From NCBI GenBank assembly GCA_017958465.1, contig JAGDCQ010000150.1:1-11502 (forward strand): a stretch of DNA of 11,502 nucleotides. Reading direction: 5' to 3'. The notes below the pieces were generated by a model. That model had not been told where the DNA came from, searched no databases, and was given only the letters and a program-made list of their open reading frames with translations. This document shows positions 1-7,136 of the stretch, piece by piece. The position numbers were made by a program, and so were the translations under genes. Numbering within the stretch: the first letter of the stretch is position 1; each line of letters starts with the position of its first letter. This DNA is from Lachnospiraceae bacterium (GTDB lineage: Bacteria > Bacillota > Clostridia > Lachnospirales > Lachnospiraceae).

Positions 1-38
1 ATGATCAGGAACACAAGCGTTAAGTGTTTTAATTTCAT
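1..38 (-). CDS. Start of a truncated gene, probable exported or membrane protein
   Basis: Only the first 12 codons are inside the window. They read MKLKHLTLVFLI, a lysine-rich start running into a hydrophobic stretch, as in a signal peptide or first membrane helix. The start is supported by a GGGAG ribosome binding site at 44-48, five bases before the ATG. The start lies 15 bases after the stop of the preceding small membrane protein, so it is probably the next gene of the pilus-like operon. The function cannot be judged from this fragment. Confidence 0.6.
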   Translation of the reverse strand, partial: MKLKHLTLVFLI

Positions 39-53
39 AGAAACTCCCTGCCT

Positions 54-476
54 TTACCGCACTCTCCCCTGACGCAGGGTCTTTGTCGCGACCCCGAAAG
101 ACCGCCCGTAAATAACGACTTTTACCGTGTCCTTTGCGCCAAGTGGTATCTTTTCGTACTTTTGGAGAAGCATGGATACCTCCCGAAAGCTCACCTTTGC
201 GGCCATATGCTCCTCTGTCCCGGTGATCGGGCTTTCCCTTTCAAGCTCTATCTCAAACCTTATCCCTGTGATACTGTCGTTTCCGGAAAGAAGTTCCTCA
301 ACAAGCCTGTCCTCCAGGCACTCACTGTGTTGCACACGGGCAATGAAAAGATCCGCGTTACGCACGGCGTTATCAAAGGCAATATCATAAAGCTCTGCCT
401 TGTAGAGCATAAAAGGCAGAGCAAACATGCATAAAAAAGCTAAAGCGATATCAAACAGTCTTGAAAATACGTTCAC
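54..476 (-). CDS. Small single-pass membrane protein, candidate minor pilin-like component
   Basis: A 140-residue protein of no family I recognise. Residues about 8-26 form one hydrophobic helix directly after the short N-terminus MNVFSRLFDI, followed by a polar, mostly acidic domain of about 110 residues. The start codon is GTG at 474-476. Its GTGA overlap with the stop of the preceding gene suggests translational coupling, and a GGAGG site lies about 7 bases upstream. The first six residues, MNVFSR, closely match MEVFSR at the start of the neighbour at 473-919, so the two may be distant paralogues. The layout (short N-terminus, one helix, extracytoplasmic domain) and the operon position fit a minor pilin or pseudopilin, but no G-x4-E prepilin cleavage motif is visible. 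The role is inferred from context. Confidence 0.75.
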   Translation of the reverse strand: MNVFSRLFDIALAFLCMFALPFMLYKAELYDIAFDNAVRNADLFIARVQHSECLEDRLVEELLSGNDSITGIRFEIELERESPITGTEEHMAAKVSFREVSMLLQKYEKIPLGAKDTVKVVIYGRSFGVATKTLRQGRVR

Positions 477-919
477 AGCGCGCCTCCAAAGGACAGGCGG
501 TTACGGCTGAGGGGCCGGAAAATGTCGAAAGGTCTTCGTTTGTCGGCTTCCACGCTGATGGACACAGAGTCCCCGGGCATCATACAAAAGCTCCCTTCGT
601 CGCAGATGATCCCTTCGATGTCGCTAAGATAGAAATAGTCCCTGTAAGTGTAGATATAGCCTGTTTCCGGCTCTATCCCTTCCCTCAGGGCGCCGGACGA
701 GATGCAGACGCTCCCGCCGCAAAGGGACGCGGCCTCCTTTATCTCCAGCACATCCGAAGCCGTGATCATCCCTTTTTCACGGATGCCGGCGTAAACCTCG
801 GCTATCCGTTCCTCTGCCTTCAGCAGCTTTTTCTTTTCCATTCCGAGATAATGCGTAAAAGCCAGCAATATGATAAAAACAGCCCCCAGTATCCCTAAAA
901 CCCTCGAAAATACCTCCAT
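473..919 (-). CDS. Small single-pass membrane protein, candidate minor pilin-like component
   Basis: A 148-residue protein with a hydrophobic helix at about residues 7-26, then a charged helical stretch (GMEKKKLLKAEERIAEVYAG) and a C-terminal domain containing three cysteines spaced closely enough for possible disulfides (around residues 69, 73 and 107). I chose ATG at 917-919 because GGAGG at 926-930 is six bases upstream. A TTG two codons earlier would abut the binding site and is unlikely to be used. The N-terminus MEVFSR resembles MNVFSR of the next gene, which it overlaps by four bases. The shape matches pilin-like or pseudopilin proteins of type IV pilus and Tad systems. No canonical cleavage site is seen, and the family is not recognised. 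Confidence 0.78.
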   Translation of the reverse strand: MEVFSRVLGILGAVFIILLAFTHYLGMEKKKLLKAEERIAEVYAGIREKGMITASDVLEIKEAASLCGGSVCISSGALREGIEPETGYIYTYRDYFYLSDIEGIICDEGSFCMMPGDSVSISVEADKRRPFDIFRPLSRNRLSFGGAL

Positions 920-957
920 CGTCAACCTCCAAGTAACGCTTTACTCCAGTTTTCCCG

Positions 958-1104
958 TTACATCACTATCCTGAAGGTGTGGGCTGCCGGTTCCAGCAGC
1001 GCCAGCACTTCAAGGATATCGATCTGGCGGAGTGCAAGGGCGAGGGCGCCCACAAACGCAAGCACCGCCGCTGCCCTGCCTATAAATCCCGTGATCTCTT
1101 CCAT
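958..1104 (-). CDS. Tiny 48-residue membrane protein of the pilus-like operon
   Basis: A short open frame in the gap between the second pilin-like gene and the gene at 473-919. It begins MEEITGFIGR, continues through an alanine- and leucine-rich helix (about residues 8-25), and ends TFRIVM followed by TAA at 958-960. A GGAGG at 1116-1120 precedes the ATG at 1104 by 11 bases, slightly long but usable. An in-frame ATG at 1122 would give 54 residues but overlaps that binding site and has none of its own. Its size, single helix and M-E start resemble a short Flp-type pilin or a small membrane accessory. The start choice and function are uncertain, but the even operon spacing and lack of another gene here support it being real. 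Confidence 0.65.
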   Translation of the reverse strand: MEEITGFIGRAAAVLAFVGALALALRQIDILEVLALLEPAAHTFRIVM

Positions 1105-1121
1105 TTCAAACTTAACCTCCA

Positions 1122-1137
1122 TGCTGCGGGCGCAGCA
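1122..1137 (-). other. Small GC-rich hairpin between pilin-like genes and downstream genes
   Basis: A perfect 6-base inverted repeat with a 4-base loop (TGCTGC, GCCC, GCAGCA on the minus strand). It sits in the 51-base gap after the second pilin-like gene and directly before the binding site of the 48-residue gene. No T-tract follows, so it is not an intrinsic terminator. It could act as a 3'-end stabiliser or processing site that lets the pilin-like messages outnumber those of the downstream genes. That role is inferred from position only. Confidence 0.4.
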
Positions 1138-1155
1138 AACAGCTGACAGTTGCTT

Positions 1156-1587
1156 TTACTCCTGCGTAAACCTCATGGTGATTACGCCCTTGGTGTCGTG
1201 TGTCACAAGTCCCTTAAATACGCCGTTTGGATTGATATAGCTTGTGTTTGTGTAGACAGTAGGGTCGTTTGTTGCGGAATATGCCGCCGTGTAAGAAGTG
1301 TTTACGGTCTGTGTGCCCCTGCCCGTTGCAACGCTTACGATAAGGCTGCCGGAGTTAAGCTCATCTGCGTACTGCTTCAAAACGCTGATAACTTCCCTGC
1401 CGGAAATAGAAAGGCCGTCGTACATCTCTTTTGCGGCGTCGTTTACCGCTGTCATGTTAGATATCTGGCTGATCCCGTTATTTGCTGCATTCTTGGCTTC
1501 TCTCGACATATAAAAGCCGAGGCTTATCACTATGCAGGTGATGACCACACCTGCGGCTAACATTAATCCCTTTAATGAGTTTTCCAT
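1156..1587 (-). CDS. Pilin-like protein, second of a tandem paralogous pair
   Basis: A 143-residue protein starting MENSLKGLMLAAGVVITCIV. A hydrophobic helix covers about residues 7-26, followed by a small serine-, threonine- and asparagine-rich domain typical of secreted structural subunits. It is clearly paralogous to the 143-residue product just upstream: both share M-E-N-x-L-K, A-A-x3-I-T-C-I-V, G-F-Y, a central Y-D-G...S-G-x-E, an F-K-G motif near the C-terminus and a final R-F-T. The ATG at 1587 has GGAGG nine bases upstream and follows its paralogue by 17 bases. With one N-terminal helix, small size and a place beside the secretion ATPase and inner-membrane platform, it is probably a filament subunit. 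The usual glutamate at position 5 of the mature pilin is absent and no prepilin peptidase site is clear. Confidence 0.82.
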   Translation of the reverse strand: MENSLKGLMLAAGVVITCIVISLGFYMSREAKNAANNGISQISNMTAVNDAAKEMYDGLSISGREVISVLKQYADELNSGSLIVSVATGRGTQTVNTSYTAAYSATNDPTVYTNTSYINPNGVFKGLVTHDTKGVITMRFTQE

Positions 1588-1604
1588 ATTGTTCTTCCTC
1601 CAGT

Positions 1605-2036
1605 TTATTGTGTTGCCGGCGTGAACCTGAGCCCTGCAAGGGTCCCCTGCCGGTATACCGCCTCGCCCTTAAAGGCTGCTGTCGGCGATACATATTCTGT
1701 GCTGTCCTTTGCTGAGAGCTTTGCGTAATCCTCAACGGTAGTGAGGGTGTTCCTGTGCCTTACCGTCACTTCAAAGAAGGCGACAGTGCCGTTTCCGCTC
1801 TTCATGCGGTTAAGCTCGTATCTGAGAAGGTTCAGCAGCTCGCTTCCGGACAGCACAGCCCCGTCGTAAACAAGCAGACTGTTTTCTTCAAGCCTTCTCG
1901 TCATCTTGGTCGCAGCCTCGTTTCCGGCAGCGGCGTTTGCCTTTGCCGTTCCCGCGGCGTAAAAGCCAAAGGCCACCACTATACAGGTAATGATGATCTC
2001 GGCAGCCATGATCAGTGCTTTCAAGGCGTTTTCCAT
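1605..2036 (-). CDS. Pilin-like protein, first of a tandem paralogous pair
   Basis: A 143-residue protein starting MENALKALIMAAEIIITCIV. It has one N-terminal hydrophobic helix (about residues 7-27), then an alanine-rich amphipathic stretch (GTAKANAAAGNEAATK) that would continue the helix as in type IV pilins, and a small globular C-terminal domain. It pairs with the gene at 1156-1587, with the same length and matching N-terminal, central Y-D-G/S-G-x-E and C-terminal F-K-G and R-F-T motifs. The glutamate at residue 13 within the helix has no counterpart glutamate in the paralogue, which has glycine there. AAGGAG lies six bases before the ATG and the platform gene ends 16 bases upstream. Probably a major or co-major filament subunit, inferred from architecture and context; no family name is assigned. 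Confidence 0.82.
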   Translation of the reverse strand: MENALKALIMAAEIIITCIVVAFGFYAAGTAKANAAAGNEAATKMTRRLEENSLLVYDGAVLSGSELLNLLRYELNRMKSGNGTVAFFEVTVRHRNTLTTVEDYAKLSAKDSTEYVSPTAAFKGEAVYRQGTLAGLRFTPATQ

Positions 2037-2052
2037 ATCTCTCTCCTTAACC

Positions 2053-3576
2053 TCAGATCCTTAGTTCCGCGCTTATCTCCGAAAGCAGCCTGAAGCTTTC
2101 CGTCGCAAAGGGGATGATAAGATACAGCGCCACCGATGCGATAAGCGGGATAAATGCCAGGAACTGACCGAGTACGGCGCGTTTTTTCACGTTTTCCCCG
2201 GTCTTTCTCTCCCGGCTCTTGATGTAATGATCCCTGTCTGCAGCAAGCTCATCCATTGCGTTCTTTACGCCTATCCTGTCGCACATGGCAAGCCTTTCTG
2301 AAAGCCTGCCAAGCTGTGCGTTTCCGCTTCCGGACAGCGCGAGCAACGCCTTTTCCTCTCCAAGATTGAAGTCGTTCAGGCAGTCACTTATGTTGCGTCT
2401 GAATATGATCGCAAAGTGCTCGAGCTCCTCCAGTATCTCGTACACGGAGATAAATTCGATGTTTGAGAGCATGCTTATTATCGTCTGATATTGCATTACT
2501 TCCTCGTCCATCCTCAGCCTGTTCAGATACGCAAAGACGATCAGAAGAAGGTCCGGCAAAACGCAGCACAGGACAAGAAGGAATACAACGAACAGCAGAT
2601 ATGGCATGGCCTCATTTGTAAACAGCGCGCACAGGTAGGCTGCCGAGAACGCGGATATCACCATAAAACCTGCAGAAAACTTGAAAAACATGAGTTTCCC
2701 GGGTGTCATGATAAGCCCCGCCCCGGCTATGAGCCTCGCCTGGTAGGCGCTGTACCGCCTGAAGGTTCGCTCTGTCCACGAAAGGAATGGGATCATGGCT
2801 CGGGGTAAGCCGACCCTTTCGAAGAAGCTCCTTCTTACGGTCATATCGTTATTAATTCCGCGGAGCAGGTAGTTTATTGCATATACGGCAACAGACAGTG
2901 AAAAGAGGACGGCTAACATAGTTACGCCGCTTCTCCCCTTATAAAAACCGCTCATCTCGGGAAGGTTTCCCGTTGACCAGTTTTCGATCATTTTCAGGCA
3001 AAACGCGGGGGCTGCCGAAACCAGACAAATGCCCGCAGTCTTTGAGCCAAGTAGTTCATCAGCTTCTGCCTCAAGTCTCAATTCCTCCTTCAGATCCATA
3101 ATATTTTTAAGAAACACGGAGCCTTCGCCGGTGTTTTTGTCGCCGTATTCCTCAACGGTCACGCAGAGCGTAAGGAAGAGCTTCAGATACCTGTTGTTGG
3201 CGGATGCCCTGTATTCATCCGCGGCAGCGTTGATGTCCTCTGCCTCCAGCACCTCCGCAATGCGCTCCGCCTCCCGGCGGATAAATGCGCTCTTTTGCAT
3301 AAGTCCCGCGTCCCGGACTGCTTCGCCTGCCATCCCGTGTGTGTGGAACTCATGGCGCACAGCGGAGAAAAACTCGTCTATCTCCCGCATTTCTTTTCGT
3401 TTTTTAACCGATCTCTTTCTGTAATACGACTCCAGGGCAAATACGGTTCCCGCGTATATGGCGCAGGCCACCGCGTACCCTGAGAGCGGCACCTTAAGGA
3501 CCGTTAAGAGCGTTACAAGGAGTATGCCCGCAAGTATCCCGAGCGATGTGCGTTTAAGCAGAGTATCCCTCTTCAA
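2053..3576 (-). CDS. Polytopic pilus platform protein with two TadB/TadC (GspF)-like halves
   Basis: A protein of about 507 residues that would be the inner-membrane platform on which the secretion ATPase acts. Seven hydrophobic segments are visible, at about residues 11-28, 35-50, 180-196, 217-238, 296-318, 324-351 and 471-490. Two cytoplasmic helical blocks of about 110 residues precede membrane segments (about 65-180 and 355-470). Each has the layout of a type II secretion F domain, as in TadB and TadC, which are normally two separate proteins; here they are in one chain. I chose TTG at 3574-3576 because GGGAGGG at 3581-3587 lies just upstream and overlap with the ATPase gene is then only 23 bases. 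The in-frame ATG at 3621 would add 15 residues, overlap by 68 bases and has a poor binding site. The family assignment rests on topology and pattern; sequence divergence is high. Confidence 0.78.
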   Translation of the reverse strand: MKRDTLLKRTSLGILAGILLVTLLTVLKVPLSGYAVACAIYAGTVFALESYYRKRSVKKRKEMREIDEFFSAVRHEFHTHGMAGEAVRDAGLMQKSAFIRREAERIAEVLEAEDINAAADEYRASANNRYLKLFLTLCVTVEEYGDKNTGEGSVFLKNIMDLKEELRLEAEADELLGSKTAGICLVSAAPAFCLKMIENWSTGNLPEMSGFYKGRSGVTMLAVLFSLSVAVYAINYLLRGINNDMTVRRSFFERVGLPRAMIPFLSWTERTFRRYSAYQARLIAGAGLIMTPGKLMFFKFSAGFMVISAFSAAYLCALFTNEAMPYLLFVVFLLVLCCVLPDLLLIVFAYLNRLRMDEEVMQYQTIISMLSNIEFISVYEILEELEHFAIIFRRNISDCLNDFNLGEEKALLALSGSGNAQLGRLSERLAMCDRIGVKNAMDELAADRDHYIKSRERKTGENVKKRAVLGQFLAFIPLIASVALYLIIPFATESFRLLSEISAELRI

Positions 3577-5365
3577 TGAGCCCTCCCGTTCTGTAGAGGA
3601 GGCGGTCCCGCTCAAAAGCATCTCTCTCGCTCTTGCTCATGGACTGCTTCATCTCCTCTGCCGTTTCATCAGAAATATCGTTCACAAACTCAAATCCGCC
3701 ATCTGTGAGCCGCACTATCTCCCTGTTAGGTTCTGCGGCGCTGCGCGCTATCTCGGTTATCCTTGTGATCTTTCGCTCGCCGTCCGGCAGGCGCACCATG
3801 TGCACATCGAAACGTACAGCCTGGCGCACCTGGCTTTCGGCAACGCTCTCGTTGTTGAAGCCGGAATCCGTCATAAGGTCGTTCCTTAGGGCGGTTATAA
3901 GGTTTTCCGTGGTCTTTGCGTGATGTGTGAAGATCGTGAACCTGCTTGCCACCTGGGAAACCATTACAAGCCACCCGGCAACCGGCGCCGATGCCACTTC
4001 TCCGATGATATTTACCGTACCGTCGGTCTTTTTCTGGAGGTCAAGGGCCTCACGTCCCGATATATCCGCGGTTTCCCTGAAGGTGATGATATTCCGCGCC
4101 GGGTACTCGTCCCTCAGATGCAGCTCGAACAGGAGCTCCTGTATGCGGAGTGTGTAGCTCTCGGGGATATATTCGATAAGGGCTTTCAGGAGCGTGGTCT
4201 TGCCGCACCCCTGCTCGCCTGTTATCCCAAAGACCTGGCACCCGGAGACTATGTGTTTTAAGAGGTTTTGAACCCCTCTGCTCCCGGGGCCGCGCACGAG
4301 GCGGTTTACGGGCATGGTGCCCTTCTTCCCGAACTTTCTCACGAAGAAAGCCCAGCCCTCCGAGAAGGGCGGCCTGACGACTATTACTCTCGAGCCGTCC
4401 TGCATGTCGTTGGCGATAAAGCCTTTTGTGGCCGAAAGCTGGCCGGGATTGTTGTAGCGGTAGATATTCTTGCAGACACGTTCAAGCTCTGCCCTGCTCC
4501 CAAAGCTTAAGAAGGACAGCCTGATCATATAGCCGTGCAGGAAGACCCATACGCTCTCGTAATCTTTCAGGCCCTCGTTCTTTGCCCTTGGGATATCGCT
4601 CCATTCGTCGAAAACTTCGGGCCGTTCCTCGTTTTCTTCGCTCACGATCCCGGAAACTCCCGCCGAAATGCCGTCTATCTCCTGGTCCCTTAAGGAGTCC
4701 GCGACTCCGTGCCCTTTATACCTGCAATAGATGAGATGTGTGACTATGTCCGCCTTTGCGTCCCGGTCAAGGTAGGGCCTTCTCGTGCCGTAAAGCTCCT
4801 CTACGTCTTCGGAGTCAACCACTCTCAGGTTCCCTTCTTCAACGCCTGGCTTTTGGACCGGAAGAAGGCTTTTTTTCCTGTGGATGTCGAGAAGATCCTC
4901 TAACAGCCTTGCCGCGGCCTTGAAGCGGTAGTCCCTTTTATAGTCGTAGAGCAGGATCTCAAACTTAACTGATGGGCTCAAAGCCTCCGGAGTATCAAAG
5001 GGGATGATCCTGTCAAGGTCTTCACGTCCTGACAGTCTTTCCTTCATAAGCCACTCCTTTATACCCGCCCTTACTTCCTCTTTCGCCCTGTAGCTGCCGT
5101 TGCTGCAGTTACGGACCGCTTTTCTGAGTGAAAGCCTTTCTGCTTCTTTTTCCCTTGAAGCCTTGTCCGTCACAACAATGCTTGTGCCTATGAGCTCGTT
5201 AAAGTGCCTCTTTACGGCCAAAACAAGGGTGTCTATGGCAAAGGGGTCCTCTTCCCCGGTGGCAGGGCTTGTGTCTTTGAACTTTAACCTGAAGTACACC
5301 GTGAGGATAAAGGCCAGTGCCAGCAACAGGAGGATGATGAGGTTTTTCAGTATCTCGTTATTCAT
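3554..5365 (-). CDS. Secretion/pilus assembly ATPase, divergent CpaF/TadA-like, membrane anchored
   Basis: A protein of 603 residues that would power filament assembly by ATP hydrolysis at the inner membrane. The C-terminal half is a type II/IV secretion ATPase: an N-terminal-domain motif (VVRPPFSEGWAFFVRKFG, about 330-347), an intact Walker A (GEQGCGKTT, about 383-391), a Walker B-like NIIGEVAS (about 452-459) and a His-box-like FTHHAKTTENL (about 479-489). CpaF-type residues are partly changed: GEVR is GEVA, and the usual arginine-rich segment before Walker B reads LQKKTDG. Unusually, residues about 5-25 form a strong transmembrane helix, followed by about 250 residues of unassigned sequence; family members are normally soluble. 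AGGAGG at 5370-5375 overlaps the stop of the gene before it. ATG at 5365 has better spacing than the ATG one codon earlier. ATPase identity is solid; the exact subfamily is less so. Confidence 0.88.
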   Translation of the reverse strand: MNNEILKNLIILLLLALAFILTVYFRLKFKDTSPATGEEDPFAIDTLVLAVKRHFNELIGTSIVVTDKASREKEAERLSLRKAVRNCSNGSYRAKEEVRAGIKEWLMKERLSGREDLDRIIPFDTPEALSPSVKFEILLYDYKRDYRFKAAARLLEDLLDIHRKKSLLPVQKPGVEEGNLRVVDSEDVEELYGTRRPYLDRDAKADIVTHLIYCRYKGHGVADSLRDQEIDGISAGVSGIVSEENEERPEVFDEWSDIPRAKNEGLKDYESVWVFLHGYMIRLSFLSFGSRAELERVCKNIYRYNNPGQLSATKGFIANDMQDGSRVIVVRPPFSEGWAFFVRKFGKKGTMPVNRLVRGPGSRGVQNLLKHIVSGCQVFGITGEQGCGKTTLLKALIEYIPESYTLRIQELLFELHLRDEYPARNIITFRETADISGREALDLQKKTDGTVNIIGEVASAPVAGWLVMVSQVASRFTIFTHHAKTTENLITALRNDLMTDSGFNNESVAESQVRQAVRFDVHMVRLPDGERKITRITEIARSAAEPNREIVRLTDGGFEFVNDISDETAEEMKQSMSKSERDAFERDRLLYRTGGLIEEGYSA

Positions 5366-5374
5366 CATTCCTCC

Positions 5375-6208
5375 TTAGTTTATGAGCCAGTATCCCGCAC
5401 CCTGCTCCGAAACGCCGTTGGTGAGGGCATCCTTTATGGCCTCCCTGTAGTAAACAGAGGAGTTTAAGAGCCTCTCTTCGAGTCGTTCCCTGGCAAGGAA
5501 CAGGACATCCGCCTCTGTGGTATCAAGGAAGCCCTCTTCGTTTATGAGGGTTAAAACTTCCCGCACAGGCCTGTAGTTTCCTACGGAATCCTCCTCCGGC
5601 GCCCCTCTGAGTATCACAGGGGTAAGGGTGGTCCCGGTGTAGAGGGCGCAGTCCGTAAGCGCTGAGGACAGGTAAAGCATTTCAAGCTCATTAAGCTCTG
5701 AGAATATCTGATAGAGCGGCTTTCCCGTGGCCGTGCCCTCCTGCCCGGCGGTCCCTTCGGCAGGGCTTTCTTCCTTTTCAAGCACAAGCTTCACGCTTTT
5801 AAGTACTGTGTACTCTTCTCCGTTTGCGTAACGGATGCGGATATCCGCCAAACACCCGTCATACAGCCTTATGTTTTCTTCGAGCCCTTTGAATAATAGC
5901 TCTCTTTTGTCCGAAGGCTCCGGATTTCCAAGCGGGATCTGCAAACCACCGCCTGCTTTATCTTCCGCTGTTTCGCCGTCTCCTTCGGTGTCTTCTTCCG
6001 TTCCGGTTTCCAAAACCGGCTCTTCTTCTCCCTCCTGCGGTTCCCGGGGCGTATGCTCGGATTGGGGGTTCGAGTCATCCGGACCAGGGGTTAAGATCCC
6101 GCCCCGGCCGTGGAGGTTAGAGAAGTTTATCCAAACAAAGAAAATCAGCAATGGTATCAATACTGCTCCCGATATTACAAGGAGCTTTCTTTTATTCTTT
6201 TTAGACAT
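5375..6208 (-). CDS. Single-pass membrane protein with acidic linker, pilus-operon component of unknown family
   Basis: A 277-residue protein with a lysine- and arginine-rich start (MSKKNKRK), one transmembrane helix at about 9-29, a proline- and glutamate-rich acidic linker at about 31-90 and a C-terminal domain of about 185 residues. The predicted topology is N-terminus in, C-terminal domain outside. I start at ATG 6208 because GAGGA lies six bases upstream and the previous gene ends 41 bases earlier. An ATG at 6361 would add a 51-residue basic extension and overlap the upstream gene by 112 bases, which looks like read-through of a shadow frame. The place before the ATPase is where Tad loci often encode CpaB or other periplasmic partners, but I see no SAF domain or other motif that identifies it. 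A cell-envelope scaffold for the machine is an inference. Confidence 0.8.
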   Translation of the reverse strand: MSKKNKRKLLVISGAVLIPLLIFFVWINFSNLHGRGGILTPGPDDSNPQSEHTPREPQEGEEEPVLETGTEEDTEGDGETAEDKAGGGLQIPLGNPEPSDKRELLFKGLEENIRLYDGCLADIRIRYANGEEYTVLKSVKLVLEKEESPAEGTAGQEGTATGKPLYQIFSELNELEMLYLSSALTDCALYTGTTLTPVILRGAPEEDSVGNYRPVREVLTLINEEGFLDTTEADVLFLARERLEERLLNSSVYYREAIKDALTNGVSEQGAGYWLIN

Positions 6209-6249
6209 AAGTTTCCTCGTCTTTCTGTCGTGTTTTTTTGCTTTGTCCT

Positions 6250-7095
6250 TCAGATGGCCCTTTGGCCGCAATGGACGCCGTTTTCGAGAGCTTGCATCAG
6301 GACAGCTGCGGCTCTTTTCAGATGCCAGAAATTTGTGTGCTCCGGGCTCCTTGCCCCGCAATCGATGTTTTCACATATGTATTGCAGCACTCTTCCGTCC
6401 GCATATCCTGATGCTATCTCTCTGCTGTAAGGCATGATCGCAACCCTTTCCGGGTGCAGATGAAAATCCGAGACTATGTCTTTTTTCAGATAAGCTCCGT
6501 TTCTTTTGTATCCGCTTAAGAGAAAGATGCTCTTGCCTGTGATGCTCTCATAGCGCTTGAAGAAGTTCCTGACGGCCTTTTCTTCCTGTCTGAGGCTTAC
6601 CACCACCAGATCCGCTCTTTCAAGCTCCTGTAGTGTGCAAAAGCTTCCCTGGCTCTGCAGGTCCATAAAGACAAACTCTCCTCGTTCCTCGAGTCTGTCC
6701 ACGAGAGTACCGAAACGGTCGATAAAGTTTACCTCGTAGAGGTAGTCGCTGTACTCTTTTTCGAAGAGGCAGCAATACAGTCCGTTTTCCGGCTCCTTTG
6801 GGGAAAAACCGTTCTTTATGTATCTGCCCGCTGAATCTATGTACAGCTTAAGACCTGCTTCGACCCCGTTTTTGTATGGATAGTAAAAGTCCCTGTTCCT
6901 GTAATACAGATTTGTCTGTCTTTCCGTTTCCGTGCCTTCAGCTCCTGTGATGCAACGCCCAAGATCTCTCATACCGTAATGATTTGACGTCAGTATGATC
7001 CTTGCCTTGTACAGCAGCGACATGGCGGCTCCCAGGGAGATCATATTGCTTGTGACTCCGGAACCGGGATAATTTGACCAAAATGCAACTCTCAT
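6250..7095 (-). CDS. ParA/MinD-fold protein with degenerate P-loop, TadZ/CpaE-like localisation factor
   Basis: A 281-residue protein whose first strand and loop (AFWSNYPGSGVTSNMISLG, residues 4-22) align with the deviant Walker A of ParA/MinD ATPases. Both signature lysines are replaced (Y at the first, V14 at the second). A switch II-like FVFMDLQSQGSF (141-152), a strand ADLVVVSL (161-168) and the C-terminal VAIMPYSREIASGYADG (218-234) fit the same fold. TadZ/CpaE proteins position Tad pili and often have atypical P-loops, usually after a receiver-like domain that is absent here. It is first in the operon, about 35 bases behind the promoter. Its ribosome binding site is weak (only a GAG four bases before the ATG), unlike the strong sites of the later genes. 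Fold assignment is good; nucleotide binding is doubtful. Confidence 0.77.
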   Translation of the reverse strand: MRVAFWSNYPGSGVTSNMISLGAAMSLLYKARIILTSNHYGMRDLGRCITGAEGTETERQTNLYYRNRDFYYPYKNGVEAGLKLYIDSAGRYIKNGFSPKEPENGLYCCLFEKEYSDYLYEVNFIDRFGTLVDRLEERGEFVFMDLQSQGSFCTLQELERADLVVVSLRQEEKAVRNFFKRYESITGKSIFLLSGYKRNGAYLKKDIVSDFHLHPERVAIMPYSREIASGYADGRVLQYICENIDCGARSPEHTNFWHLKRAAAVLMQALENGVHCGQRAI

Positions 7096-7136
7096 ATGAC
7101 TCGGATTCGCTTTCTTGTATTTCCTTACATGTCAGG

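Noticed and set aside
461..898. A 145-codon plus-strand open frame
   Set aside because: It lies opposite the small membrane protein at 473-919, has no ribosome binding site and reads as a composition-driven shadow.
7125..7130. A start-stop pair (ATG TAA) at the 5' end of the pilus operon leader
   Set aside because: It falls on the predicted transcription start itself and has no binding site, so it is probably chance.
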